A DNA stretch of 64,000 nucleotides from Chryseomonas sp014190935 (GTDB taxonomy: Bacteria; Pseudomonadota; Gammaproteobacteria; Pseudomonadales; Pseudomonadaceae). A model generated the notes under the pieces. The model was given only the letters and a program-made list of their open reading frames with translations, did no database searches and was not told the origin of the DNA. The stretch is from the NCBI RefSeq assembly GCF_014190935.1, contig NZ_JACHVV010000002.1, positions 868,001-932,000 on the forward strand. The letters run 5' to 3'. Both the position numbers and the translations under genes were made by a program. The first letter of the stretch is position 1; each line of letters opens with the position of its first letter. Positions 36,956-45,493 of this stretch are shown in pieces.

Positions 36956-37966
36956 ATGCTCGCCTTCATCGCCCGTCGCTTCGGGCTGCTGATACCGACG
37001 TTCTTTGGCGTCACCCTGCTGACCTTCGCCCTGATCCGCCTCATCCCCGGCGATCCGGTGGAGGTCATGATGGGCGAACGCCGCGTCGATCCGCAGATGC
37101 ACGCCGAAGCCATGCACCGCCTGGGCCTCGACAAGCCCCTGTACCAGCAGTATTTCGACTACATCGGCAACCTCGCCCAGGGCAACCTCGGCGAATCCCT
37201 GCGCAGTCGCGTCGGGGTCTGGGACGAATTCCTGACCCTGTTCCCGGCCACCCTGGAACTCTCGGTGGCGGCCATGCTGTTCGCCACGGTGTTCGGCGTG
37301 CTGGCCGGCATCATCGCCGCCCTCAGGCGCGGCACCACGGTGGATCACGGGGTGATGGGCGTGGCCCTGACCGGCTATTCCATGCCGATCTTCTGGTGGG
37401 GCCTGCTGCTGATCATGCTGTTCTCGGTGCAACTCGGCTGGACCCCGGTTTCCGGCCGCCTGGACCTGCTCTACGACATCCCGCCGCGCACCGGCTTCAT
37501 GCTCATCGACACCCTGCTCTCCGACGAGCCCGGCGCCTTCGTCGATGCCCTCAAGCACCTGATCCTGCCGGCCATCGTGGTGGGCACCATTCCGCTGGCG
37601 GTGATCGCCCGCATGACCCGCTCGGCCATGCTCGAGGTCCTGCGCGAGGACTATGTGCGCACCGCCCGCGCCAAGGGCCTGTCGCCCAAGCGGGTGGTCT
37701 TCGTTCACGCCCTGCGCAACGCCCTGATCCCGGTGCTGACCGTGCTCGGCCTGCAGGTCGGCAGCCTGCTTTCCGGCGCGGTGCTCACCGAGACCATCTT
37801 TTCCTGGCCCGGCATCGGCAAGTGGCTGATCGAGGCCATCGGCGCCCGGGACTACCCGGTGGTGCAGAACGGCATCCTGCTGATCGCCACCCTGGTCATC
37901 CTGGTCAATTTCGTCGTGGACATCCTCTACGGCCTGGTCAATCCGCGCATCCGCCACCAGCGTTGA
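36956..37966 (+). CDS. dppB: Dipeptide ABC transporter permease DppB
   Basis: This 336-residue inner-membrane permease has the long N-terminal helix (ARRFGLLIPTFFGVTLLTF) and about six membrane segments of the DppB/OppB family. The EAA-like loop DYVRTARAKGLSPKRV contacts the ATPases. It pairs with DppC to form the channel. The ATG at 36956 follows AAGAGGAG. It is the first gene of dppBCDF. Confidence 0.95.
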   Translation: MLAFIARRFGLLIPTFFGVTLLTFALIRLIPGDPVEVMMGERRVDPQMHAEAMHRLGLDKPLYQQYFDYIGNLAQGNLGESLRSRVGVWDEFLTLFPATLELSVAAMLFATVFGVLAGIIAALRRGTTVDHGVMGVALTGYSMPIFWWGLLLIMLFSVQLGWTPVSGRLDLLYDIPPRTGFMLIDTLLSDEPGAFVDALKHLILPAIVVGTIPLAVIARMTRSAMLEVLREDYVRTARAKGLSPKRVVFVHALRNALIPVLTVLGLQVGSLLSGAVLTETIFSWPGIGKWLIEAIGARDYPVVQNGILLIATLVILVNFVVDILYGLVNPRIRHQR

Positions 37967-37988
37967 TGCGCCCATACGGACAGAGCCT

Positions 37989-38900
37989 ATGACAACGGTA
38001 AACACCCCGGCCGCTCAAGACCCGAGCGCCCTCTACCCCTCTCCCTTCAAGGAGTTCTGGCACGCCTTCGCCCGCAACAAGGGCGCCCTCGGCGGGCTGA
38101 TCTTCATGGTCATCGTGGTGTTCTGCGCGCTCTTCGCGCCCTGGGTCGCACCCCATGCGCCCAGCGAGCAGTTCCGCGACTTCATGCTCACCCCGCCGCT
38201 GTGGCTGGACGGTGGCAACAGCCAGTTCCCGCTGGGTACCGACGAGCTGGGGCGTGACCTGCTCAGCCGACTGATCCACGGCGCCCGGCTGTCGCTGCTG
38301 ATCGGCCTGGCCTCGGTGATCTTCTCGCTGATCCCCGGCATCCTGCTCGGCCTGGTGGCCGGCTTCTCGCCCAACCGCGCCGGTCCGGTGATCATGCGCC
38401 TGATGGACATCATGCTGGCGCTGCCCTCGCTGCTGCTGGCCGTGGCCATCGTCGCCATCCTCGGCCCAGGGCTGATCAACACCGTGGTGGCCATCGCCAT
38501 CGTCTCGCTGCCGTCCTATGTCCGCCTGACCCGCGCCGCGGTGATGGGCGAACTGCACCGCGACTACGTTACCGCCTCGCGGCTGGCCGGCGCCGGCACC
38601 CTGCGGCTGATGTTCGTCAGCGTGCTGCCCAACTGCATGGCACCGCTGATCGTCCAGGCCACCCTGAGCTTTTCCTCGGCGATCCTCGATGCCGCCGCCC
38701 TGGGCTTCCTCGGCCTCGGCGTGCAGCCGCCCACCCCCGAGTGGGGCACCATGCTGGCCTCGGCCCGCGACTACATCGAGCGCGCCTGGTGGGTGGTGAC
38801 CCTGCCGGGTCTCGCCATCCTCTTCACCGTGCTGGCCATCAACCTGATGGGCGACGGCCTGCGCGATGCCCTCGATCCGCGTCTGAAGGTGCAGTCATGA
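37989..38900 (+). CDS. dppC: Dipeptide ABC transporter permease DppC
   Basis: This 303-residue permease has an N-terminal cytoplasmic stretch, a first membrane helix (about 35-55) and the BPD_transp_1 region with EAA-type loop DYVTASRLAGAGTLRLM. GTDELGRDLLSRL is the typical DppC/OppC signature. Its stop codon overlaps the dppD start (ATGA), indicating translational coupling. Confidence 0.95.
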   Translation: MTTVNTPAAQDPSALYPSPFKEFWHAFARNKGALGGLIFMVIVVFCALFAPWVAPHAPSEQFRDFMLTPPLWLDGGNSQFPLGTDELGRDLLSRLIHGARLSLLIGLASVIFSLIPGILLGLVAGFSPNRAGPVIMRLMDIMLALPSLLLAVAIVAILGPGLINTVVAIAIVSLPSYVRLTRAAVMGELHRDYVTASRLAGAGTLRLMFVSVLPNCMAPLIVQATLSFSSAILDAAALGFLGLGVQPPTPEWGTMLASARDYIERAWWVVTLPGLAILFTVLAINLMGDGLRDALDPRLKVQS

Positions 38901-39928
38901 GCCTCCTCGAAATCCAGAACCTCTCGGTGCGCTTCGGCGGCACCGACGCCCCGCCGGTGGTGGAAGGCCTCGATCTCACGGTGGATCAGGGCGAGATCGT
39001 CGCCATCGTCGGCGAGTCCGGCTCCGGCAAGTCGGTGACCATGATGGCCGTGATGGGCCTGATCGATCACCCCGGCCGCATCACCGCCGACCGCCTGGCC
39101 TTCGACGGCCAGGACCTGCTCAGCCTCAAGGGTCGCCGCCGGCGGCACCTGATCGGCAAGGAGCTGTCGATGGTCTTCCAGGACCCGATGACGGCGCTCA
39201 ACCCCAGCTACACCGTGGGCTTCCAGCTGGAAGAGGTGATCCGCCAGCACCTGGGCCTCAAGGGTCGCGCCGCTCGCCAGCGCGCCCTGGAATTGCTGGA
39301 AAAGGTCGAGATCCCGGCCGCGGCCAGTCGCCTCGGCGCCTATCCGCACCAGCTGTCCGGGGGCATGAGCCAGCGCGTCGCCATCGCCATGGCCATCGCC
39401 GCCGAGCCGCGCCTGCTGATCGCCGACGAACCCACCACCGCGCTGGACGTCACCATCCAGGCGCAGATCATGGAGCTGCTGGTCAATCTGCAGCGCGACG
39501 AGGGCATGGGCCTGATCCTCATCACCCACGACCTCGCCGTGGTGGCCGAGACCGCCCAGCGCGTGGTGGTGATGTACGCCGGCCAGGCGGTGGAGAAAGG
39601 CGTGGTGCCGACCCTGTTCGACGCCCCTGCGCATCCCTACACCGAAGCCCTGCTGGCGGCCATCCCCGAGCACAGCCAGACGGACCGCCTGCACACCCTG
39701 CCCGGCATCGTCCCCGGTCGCTATGACCGTCCCGCCGGCTGCCTGCTGAGCCCGCGCTGCCCCTATGTGCAGCCGCGCTGCCAGGAGCGCCCGGCGCTGG
39801 AGCCCTACGACCGCGGTGCGGTGCGCTGCTTCTTCCCGCGCAACGTCGCCCCGGGCGAGGCCCCCGCGGTGCTGCCCGAACATCAACGTCCCAGCCAGTT
39901 GCCGGAGGATCGCCATGGCGCCGTCTGA
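38897..39928 (+). CDS. dppD: Dipeptide ABC transporter ATPase DppD
   Basis: This 343-residue ATPase has Walker A GESGSGKS, Q-loop VFQDPMTALNP, signature LSGGMSQR and Walker B LLIADEPT. The C-terminal oligopeptide-transporter extension carries clustered cysteines (AGCLLSPRCPYVQPRC) that bind a 4Fe-4S cluster in this family. The ATG at 38897 overlaps dppC by four bases. The tail is slightly longer than in E. coli and overlaps dppF by 14 nt. Confidence 0.95.
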   Translation: MSLLEIQNLSVRFGGTDAPPVVEGLDLTVDQGEIVAIVGESGSGKSVTMMAVMGLIDHPGRITADRLAFDGQDLLSLKGRRRRHLIGKELSMVFQDPMTALNPSYTVGFQLEEVIRQHLGLKGRAARQRALELLEKVEIPAAASRLGAYPHQLSGGMSQRVAIAMAIAAEPRLLIADEPTTALDVTIQAQIMELLVNLQRDEGMGLILITHDLAVVAETAQRVVVMYAGQAVEKGVVPTLFDAPAHPYTEALLAAIPEHSQTDRLHTLPGIVPGRYDRPAGCLLSPRCPYVQPRCQERPALEPYDRGAVRCFFPRNVAPGEAPAVLPEHQRPSQLPEDRHGAV

Positions 39929-40940
39929 AGCCACCGTCCTCGCCCGCTCCACCGCCCCGGAGCAGGCGCCCGAGCACCTCGTGCTCGAAGCCAAGGGCCT
40001 GACCCAGCACTATCAAATCTCCCGCGGCCTGTTCAAGGACAATGCCACGGTCAAGGCGCTCAACGGCGTCTCCTTCGACCTCCAGGCCGGGCGCACCCTG
40101 GCCGTGGTGGGTGAGTCCGGCTGTGGCAAGTCCACCCTGGCCCGCGCCCTGACCCTGATCGAGCAGCCCACCGCCGGCAGCCTGGTCATCGGTGGCCAGG
40201 ACGTGGCCAAGGCCGACGCCGCCCGCCGCAAGGAACTGCGCCGCGAGGTGCAGATGGTGTTCCAGAATCCCTACGCCTCGCTCAATCCGCGGCGCAAGAT
40301 CGGCGACCAGCTGGCCGAGCCGCTGCAGATCAACACCAGCCTGTCGCGCACCGAAAGGCGCGAGAAGGTGCAGGCGATGATGCAGCAGGTGGGTTTGCGG
40401 CCCGAGCACTACCAGCGCTATCCGCACATGTTCTCCGGCGGCCAGCGCCAGCGCATCGCCGTGGCCCGTGCCATGATGCTGCAGCCCACGGTGCTGGTGG
40501 CGGACGAGCCGACCTCGGCGCTGGACGTGTCCATCCAGGCGCAGGTGCTCAACCTGTTCATGGATCTGCAGCAGCAGTACCGCACCGCCTATGTATTCAT
40601 CTCCCACAACCTCTCGGTGGTGCGCCACATCGCCGACGAGGTGATGGTGATGTACCTCGGCTGCATCGTCGAAAAGACCAGTCGCGACCTGCTGTTCGAG
40701 CGGCCCCTGCATCCCTATACCCAGATGCTGCTGTCGGCCACCCCGAGTCTGCACCCGGATCCGAGCAAGCCGCGCATTCGCATCCAGGGCGAACTGCCCA
40801 ACCCGCTGGATCCGCCACCCGGTTGCGTCTTCCACCGTCGTTGCCCCTATGCGACGGAGAAGTGCAAGACCGAGGTCCCGGCGCTGCGCAACGTGGAAGC
40901 CCGCCAGGTGGCCTGCCACTATGCGGAGAACTTTCTCTAG
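39915..40940 (+). CDS. dppF: Dipeptide ABC transporter ATPase DppF
   Basis: This 341-residue partner ATPase of DppD has Walker A GESGCGKST, Q-loop VFQNPYASLNPR, signature FSGGQRQR and Walker B VLVADEPTSALD. The C-terminal cysteine cluster (GCVFHRRCPYATEKC) is present. The ATG at 39915 gives MAPSEATV with GGAGGA upstream, inside the end of dppD. It is the last gene of the peptide uptake cluster. Confidence 0.95.
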   Translation: MAPSEATVLARSTAPEQAPEHLVLEAKGLTQHYQISRGLFKDNATVKALNGVSFDLQAGRTLAVVGESGCGKSTLARALTLIEQPTAGSLVIGGQDVAKADAARRKELRREVQMVFQNPYASLNPRRKIGDQLAEPLQINTSLSRTERREKVQAMMQQVGLRPEHYQRYPHMFSGGQRQRIAVARAMMLQPTVLVADEPTSALDVSIQAQVLNLFMDLQQQYRTAYVFISHNLSVVRHIADEVMVMYLGCIVEKTSRDLLFERPLHPYTQMLLSATPSLHPDPSKPRIRIQGELPNPLDPPPGCVFHRRCPYATEKCKTEVPALRNVEARQVACHYAENFL

Positions 40941-40952
40941 GCCATCGGGACC

Positions 40953-41032
40953 GTTGGGCTTCGCTGGCGCTCAACCCAACCTACGTCGCCCCTGTAGGTT
41001 GGGTTGAGACGGCTCCATCGTCGAAGCCCAAC
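40953..41032. repeat. REP-like inverted repeat, copy A
   Basis: This 80-bp unit has outer arms GTTGGGCTTCG and CGAAGCCCAAC and inner arms CTCAACCCAACCTAC and GTAGGTTGGGTTGAG. It belongs to a family of Pseudomonas intergenic palindromes; two further copies follow at 41054 and 41605. It sits just after dppF. Confidence 0.9.
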
Positions 41033-41053
41033 ATCTTTGGCCTGGCCTATGGT

Positions 41054-41133
41054 GTTGGGCTTCGCTGGCGCTCAATCCAACCTACGGTAGTCCCGTAGGT
41101 TGGGTTGAGACGGCTCCAGCGTCGAAGCCCGAC
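41054..41133. repeat. REP-like inverted repeat, copy B
   Basis: Same 80-bp palindromic unit in direct orientation, 101 bp after copy A, with a few substitutions (CTCAATCCAACC; final arm CGAAGCCCGAC). Copies A and B form a tandem pair resembling a BIME. Confidence 0.9.
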
Positions 41134-41164
41134 ACACCCCTGCCCCGCTACAGGCTGCCTCCCC

Positions 41165-41584
41165 ATGCACATCCGCCCTTTCCAGCCCGCCGACACCGAG
41201 GCCGTGGTCAGCCTCTGGCAGGCCTGCGGCCTGACCCGCCCCTGGAACGATCCCTACCGCGACATCCAGCGCAAGCTCGCCGAGCAACCCGAGTTGTTCC
41301 TGGTGGGCGAAGCGGACGGCACCCTCATGGCCAGCGCCATGGTCGGCACCGATGGCCATCGCGGCTGGCTCTACTACCTGGCGGTGGCCCCCGCGCACCA
41401 GCGCCGCGGCCATGCCCGGCGATTGGTGGAGACCGCCGAACACCTGCTGACCGAACGCGGCTGCCCCAAGTTGCAGCTCATGGTGCGCCGGGACAATACG
41501 GCGATCCTCGGCTTCTATGCGGCCTTGGGTTATGTGGAGGCCGAGGTCGTCACCCTGGGCAAGCGGCTGATCGCCGACGAGTAG
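41165..41584 (+). CDS. ypeA: GNAT family acetyltransferase (YpeA-like)
   Basis: This 139-residue GNAT protein matches the YpeA family (start MHIRPFQPADTEAVVSLW, acetyl-CoA loop VAPAHQRRGHARRLV). Substrate is not established for the family. The ATG at 41165 is chosen; the longer opening reads back into the repeats. It is flanked by REP-like elements on both sides, so it is probably transcribed alone. Confidence 0.85.
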   Translation: MHIRPFQPADTEAVVSLWQACGLTRPWNDPYRDIQRKLAEQPELFLVGEADGTLMASAMVGTDGHRGWLYYLAVAPAHQRRGHARRLVETAEHLLTERGCPKLQLMVRRDNTAILGFYAALGYVEAEVVTLGKRLIADE

Positions 41585-41604
41585 GCGGCTTCCTGCTTGC
41601 CAAT

Positions 41605-41684
41605 GTTGGGCTTCGCTGGCGCTCAACCCAACCTACGGACGTCCTGTAGGTTGGGTTGAGACGGCTCTATCGTCGAAGCCCAAC
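41605..41684. repeat. REP-like inverted repeat, copy C
   Basis: Third copy of the 80-bp palindrome found at 40953 and 41054, in the same orientation, located between the convergent GNAT and DUF3298-like genes. Outer and inner arms are fully conserved. Confidence 0.9.
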
Positions 41685-41707
41685 ATTACCCGGTACCCGC
41701 ATGTGCC

Positions 41708-42826
41708 CTAGCGGGGCAGCAGCCCCACCAACGGCCCCGGATGCTTGCGGACTTCGGCGTAGGGCACCAGGGTGCCGCCGGGTTCGTCGCAGTTGCGGGC
41801 GGCGCGGAAGAAGGTCGGGCCGAGGTAGAGACCCTTGGGTGTCAGGTACCAGGGCGCGAATTGCCAGACGTCGGCGCTGCGATAGTCACAGCCGTCGCCG
41901 TCGGCGGGCGCCTGCATCAGCTGCGGATACAGGCGGGTGAACAGCCGGATCACCCAGGGCGCCAGGGTCCGTTGCCGGTAGTCCGCCAGGGCCTGGGAAT
42001 AACGATCTTCCGGCTGCGGGCGGATCGGCTGGCCATGACCGAGCCAGAGAAGGTCTTCCAGCGCCAGCTCCTGGCCGGTCTGGAGATCCAGGGTCAGGGG
42101 CGCGCTGCCGAAATCCGGGTGAGCCGCGCCGCTGCAGCTGTACTGGCTGAACAGATTGACGCTAAGCACCCGCTCGCTGAGCAGCTGCGGGGTCACCTGC
42201 AGGCTGTGCTCGCCATCAGGGCCGATGCAGCTCAGATGGGCATCGACCTCCGCCCAGAGTCGTTCGCGCAGCACGGCATTGGCCGCCTCGCTGGCGCCCT
42301 CCACGGTAAACAGCCGCATGCCCGAGACCGGCTCGCGCCACCAGCGCAGGCCACGGCCCATGAAGGTCTGGCGCTCGCCCTGTTCCAGCTTTAGTCCCTG
42401 CAGGCGACGATACTCGTAAGGATCGTCCTGGCGCAGTTTCTGCCGATAGCGATCATCCGCAGCGGACTGCCCCCGTTGCAGCGGCGCCAGCGCGAGCGGC
42501 AGGGTCTTGCCGGCCCCGCCCCAGCTGCCGGTCCAGGTACCGTCCTGGCCGCGGGTCAGCGACCAGCTGGCCTTGGGACCGTCCTGCCAGGGCGCGCCCT
42601 CCTCCAGCTCCAGCCGGCCACCCGACTGCGCCGGACCGCTCAGGCGCAGGTCGCGGCGATAGCGGTCGTAGAAATAGCGGCCATAGGCTTCGTCGTTGGC
42701 GGTGGGATCGACCTCCACCACCACCCGGGCCTGGCCCAGGGTGCCTTCCAGCAGCAGCTTTTCGGCATGGGCAACGCCGGTGGTCAGCAGCAGGGCCAAC
42801 CCCAGTCCGGACAGGCAAGATTTCAT
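41708..42826 (-). CDS. Exported protein resembling DUF3298/RsiV-type domains
   Basis: This 372-residue protein has a clear signal peptide (MKSCLSGLGLALLLTTGVAHA). The segment YSCSGAAHPDFGSAPLTLDLQTG resembles the DUF3298 domain found in RsiV and related periplasmic proteins. Other parts are not recognised. The ATG at 42826 begins the signal peptide; the 64-residue upstream extension is rejected. No functional role can be assigned. It is divergent from the MazG-like gene. Confidence 0.7.
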   Translation of the reverse strand: MKSCLSGLGLALLLTTGVAHAEKLLLEGTLGQARVVVEVDPTANDEAYGRYFYDRYRRDLRLSGPAQSGGRLELEEGAPWQDGPKASWSLTRGQDGTWTGSWGGAGKTLPLALAPLQRGQSAADDRYRQKLRQDDPYEYRRLQGLKLEQGERQTFMGRGLRWWREPVSGMRLFTVEGASEAANAVLRERLWAEVDAHLSCIGPDGEHSLQVTPQLLSERVLSVNLFSQYSCSGAAHPDFGSAPLTLDLQTGQELALEDLLWLGHGQPIRPQPEDRYSQALADYRQRTLAPWVIRLFTRLYPQLMQAPADGDGCDYRSADVWQFAPWYLTPKGLYLGPTFFRAARNCDEPGGTLVPYAEVRKHPGPLVGLLPR

Positions 42827-42968
42827 CAGGGCTCCAGCAGCCAGCGTGTCGGTGATGGGCTCAGGGTAGAGCAGCAGCGCCAGGCTGTCGCGCCGGCCGG
42901 CGGACGAGACACTGCCGCCCGCGCGTTCAGCCATGGGAGAATGGCGTTTTGCCGACCCCCGGACGCCC

Positions 42969-43274
42969 ATGGACCTCCTTGCCCTGCTCACCCGCCTGCA
43001 CGCGATCCGCGACGCCAACGCCTGGCGGCGCTATCACAACCCCAAGAATCTGGCGATGGCCGCCAGCGTCGAGATGGCCGAGCTGGTGGAGATATTCCAG
43101 TGGAAGAGCGATGCCGAAGCGCGTGCCTTGAGCACCGCCGAACGCGAACACGCCGGCCAGGAAATCGCCGATGTGCTGCTCTATCTGCTGCAACTGGGCA
43201 GCGAACTGGAGCTGGATGTGGAGCAGGCGGTACTGGCCAAGCTGGCCGACAACGAGAGGCGCTTCCTGCCGTGA
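42969..43274 (+). CDS. MazG-like nucleotide pyrophosphohydrolase
   Basis: This 101-residue all-helical protein is of the MazG/dCTPase (RS21-C6-like) superfamily. The metal-binding acidic residues are in EMAELVEIFQW and EIADVLLYLLQL. The family hydrolyses (d)NTPs to monophosphates as housecleaning; the exact nucleotide is unknown. The ATG at 42969 gives MDLLALLTRL. Its TGA overlaps the GTG of cmoM, so the two are coupled. Confidence 0.88.
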   Translation: MDLLALLTRLHAIRDANAWRRYHNPKNLAMAASVEMAELVEIFQWKSDAEARALSTAEREHAGQEIADVLLYLLQLGSELELDVEQAVLAKLADNERRFLP

Positions 43275-44026
43275 GCGATACCTTCTTCGACGACCGCGCC
43301 AGCCGTTTCGCGGCCAACATCTATGGCGGCACCAAGGGCGCCATCCGCCTGGCCGTCTTGCAGGCGGATCTGACCGAGATGCTGCCGCAGCGTCCGCTGC
43401 GGGTGCTGGACATCGGCGCCGGGCTCGGCCACATGAGTCTCTGGCTGGCGCAACAGGGCCATGCCGTGACCCTGGCCGAGCCCTCGGCGCCCATGCTGGC
43501 GGGGGCCCAGGAGGCCTTCGCCGCCGCCGGACTCGACGCCGACTGGCTGGCGCTGCCCTGGCAGGCATTGCCCGCCTTCGCCGAACCCTTCGATCTGGTG
43601 CTCTGCCACGCCGTGCTAGAATGGCTGGAGACGCCCACGGCGATCCTTCCGACGCTGCAACGCTGCCTGGCGGCGGACGGCTGGCTGTCCCTGGCCTTCT
43701 ACAACCGCGACGCCCTGATCTATCGCAATCTGCTCAAGGGGCATTTTCGCAAACTCCGGCAGGGTGAATACGCCGGCGCGGGCCGACGCGGGCTCACGCC
43801 GCAACAGCCCCTCGATCCGCGCGAGGTCGAGGCCTGGCTGGCGCCGGACTGGCGGATCCAGGCGCGCAGTGGCGTACGGGTCTTTCACGACTACATGCCG
43901 CCGGAATTCCAGACCCGTGCCAACGGCGAAGAGCTGGTGGCCATGGAACTGGCCCACCGGCGGCACCCAGCGTTCGCCGGCCTGGGGCGCTATCTGCACT
44001 GGCTCTGCCAAGCTAAGGCAGGATAG
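43271..44026 (+). CDS. cmoM: tRNA 5-carboxymethoxyuridine methyltransferase CmoM (SmtA)
   Basis: This 251-residue class I SAM methyltransferase has motif I VLDIGAGLGHMS and the CmoM-specific pattern DRASRFAANIYGGTKGAIRL at the start, with HDYMPPEF near the end. CmoM makes mcmo5U34 in tRNAs decoding four-codon boxes. The start is a GTG at 43271 overlapping the MazG-like stop (GTGA). A much longer reading of this frame upstream is antisense noise. Confidence 0.9.
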   Translation: MSDTFFDDRASRFAANIYGGTKGAIRLAVLQADLTEMLPQRPLRVLDIGAGLGHMSLWLAQQGHAVTLAEPSAPMLAGAQEAFAAAGLDADWLALPWQALPAFAEPFDLVLCHAVLEWLETPTAILPTLQRCLAADGWLSLAFYNRDALIYRNLLKGHFRKLRQGEYAGAGRRGLTPQQPLDPREVEAWLAPDWRIQARSGVRVFHDYMPPEFQTRANGEELVAMELAHRRHPAFAGLGRYLHWLCQAKAG

Positions 44027-44073
44027 CCCCGGGCGCGGTATGCTCTGGCCAGCATTCCTTCGAGGAACCGGTC

Positions 44074-44685
44074 ATGCGTCGCCCCCTGCTCTGCCTGTCG
44101 TTCGCGCTGCTCGCCCTGGCCGGTTGCCAGACGCCCAATCCCTATGTCGCCAGCAGCCTGCCCGAAGCTTCTATGCCGGTGCTGCCGCAGCAGGATCCGG
44201 CGGCCTATCCGCCGGCGCCGCGTGACTGGAGTCGCTATCGCACCTGGCGCTGGGCACCCGGCGCCGCGGTGGTCAGCGGCGGCCTGGATGGCCAGACCGT
44301 GCAGCAGGCGGTGGCCGATGGCCTCGACCAGCGCGGCCTGCGACCGGCCATCGGCGGTGCCCGCGCCGATCTGCAGGTACGGGCCCGCCTGACCCAGCAA
44401 CAGCGGAGCGAGCAGTACACCGACTACTACGACACCGGCTATGGCTACGGCGGCTACGGACCCTATGGCTACGGCCCAGGCTATGGCGCCAGCGTCGGCC
44501 AGGCGCGGACCCGCACCCGGACCTTCCTGGTCGACGTGCTGGAGGTGGAGTTGCTCGATCCCGCCACCGGCCAGGTGCTCTGGCACTCGGCCGCCGAACA
44601 GGCCTCCGGCGGCAACAGCGGCGAACGCGCACGCACCCTGCGCGAGACCACCCGCCACCTGCTGGCCAACTATCCGCCGAACTGA
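44074..44685 (+). CDS. DUF4136 lipoprotein, first of a tandem pair
   Basis: This 203-residue protein has a lipoprotein signal (lipobox LALAGC) and a DUF4136 domain: WSRYRTWRWAPG, the glycine/tyrosine-rich insert GYGYGGYGPYGYGPGYG, and a C-terminal EVELLDPATGQVLW strand. Position +2 after Cys is Gln, so outer-membrane sorting is expected. Function of DUF4136 is unknown. It is followed by a paralogue. Confidence 0.85.
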   Translation: MRRPLLCLSFALLALAGCQTPNPYVASSLPEASMPVLPQQDPAAYPPAPRDWSRYRTWRWAPGAAVVSGGLDGQTVQQAVADGLDQRGLRPAIGGARADLQVRARLTQQQRSEQYTDYYDTGYGYGGYGPYGYGPGYGASVGQARTRTRTFLVDVLEVELLDPATGQVLWHSAAEQASGGNSGERARTLRETTRHLLANYPPN

Positions 44686-44747
44686 AGGGATAAGTGGCCC
44701 TTAAGCCAGTCCAAGCAGACTAGCGCGCTCACCTCAGAGGATCGCCC

Positions 44748-45332
44748 ATGAAACGTTGCCTCCTGCTGCTTGCGGTCCTCTTGCTGGCGGCCTGCGCCGA
44801 GCGCGGTCCGCGCAATCTGGACTATGATGCCAGCCGCGATTTCGCCGCCTATCGCAGCTGGAGCTGGGCGGACCCGGCCATCGAGTACCGTCCCAACGAT
44901 CCGCGGGTGCGCAGCGATCTCACCGAGCAACGCCTGCGCGACTCGGTCAGCAGCGGCCTCGACCAGCGCGGGTTGCGCCCCGCGGCGGCAGGCACGCGGC
45001 CGGATCTGAAGATCAAGCTCTATGTGATCCTCGATCAGCGCCAGCAGAGCTACAGCTATGCCGATCCCTACTGGGGTCCGGGCTGGGGTGGCCCCTGGGG
45101 CTCCGCCTGGGGTCCCGGTCCCTGGGGGCCGAGCTATGTGCGCACCCAGACCGTTACCTACCCGGTGATGACGGTCCAGCTCGACATGCTCGATGGCCGT
45201 GACGGCAAGCTGGTCTGGCGCGCCAGCGAAGAGCGCCTGCTGGACGACCAGAACGCCACGCCGGCCCAACGCAGCGCCGCCTTCAGCCGCCTGATCAACG
45301 AACTGCTCGTCAGCTATCCACCGCGCCCTTGA
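44748..45332 (+). CDS. DUF4136 lipoprotein, second of a tandem pair
   Basis: This 194-residue paralogue of the preceding gene has lipobox LLAAC, core FAAYRSWSWADP, a Gly/Trp/Pro-rich loop (WGPGWGGPWGSAWGPG) and the same SxLDQRGLRP and KLVWRAS blocks. Outer-membrane lipoprotein of unknown function. The 62-nt gap suggests co-transcription with the first copy. Confidence 0.85.
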   Translation: MKRCLLLLAVLLLAACAERGPRNLDYDASRDFAAYRSWSWADPAIEYRPNDPRVRSDLTEQRLRDSVSSGLDQRGLRPAAAGTRPDLKIKLYVILDQRQQSYSYADPYWGPGWGGPWGSAWGPGPWGPSYVRTQTVTYPVMTVQLDMLDGRDGKLVWRASEERLLDDQNATPAQRSAAFSRLINELLVSYPPRP

Positions 45333-45493
45333 GCGGTCGACCGTCCGGGCGGCTCAGCGCTGCCCCTGGTCAGACCGTGAGCAGACGGCTGGAGGGCGGT
45401 GGCGGATAATGGCCCCTGGCCAGGCACCCCTCGCGCCGTTCTTGGCCACCTCGCGGGAATCCTGACTGTCGTCCAGCGCCGCCCAGGTCCAAC

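Noticed and set aside
42476..43270. Long N-terminal extension of the cmoM frame
   Set aside because: It runs antisense to the DUF3298-like gene and through the MazG-like gene; the GTG at 43271 overlapping the MazG-like stop is the credible start.
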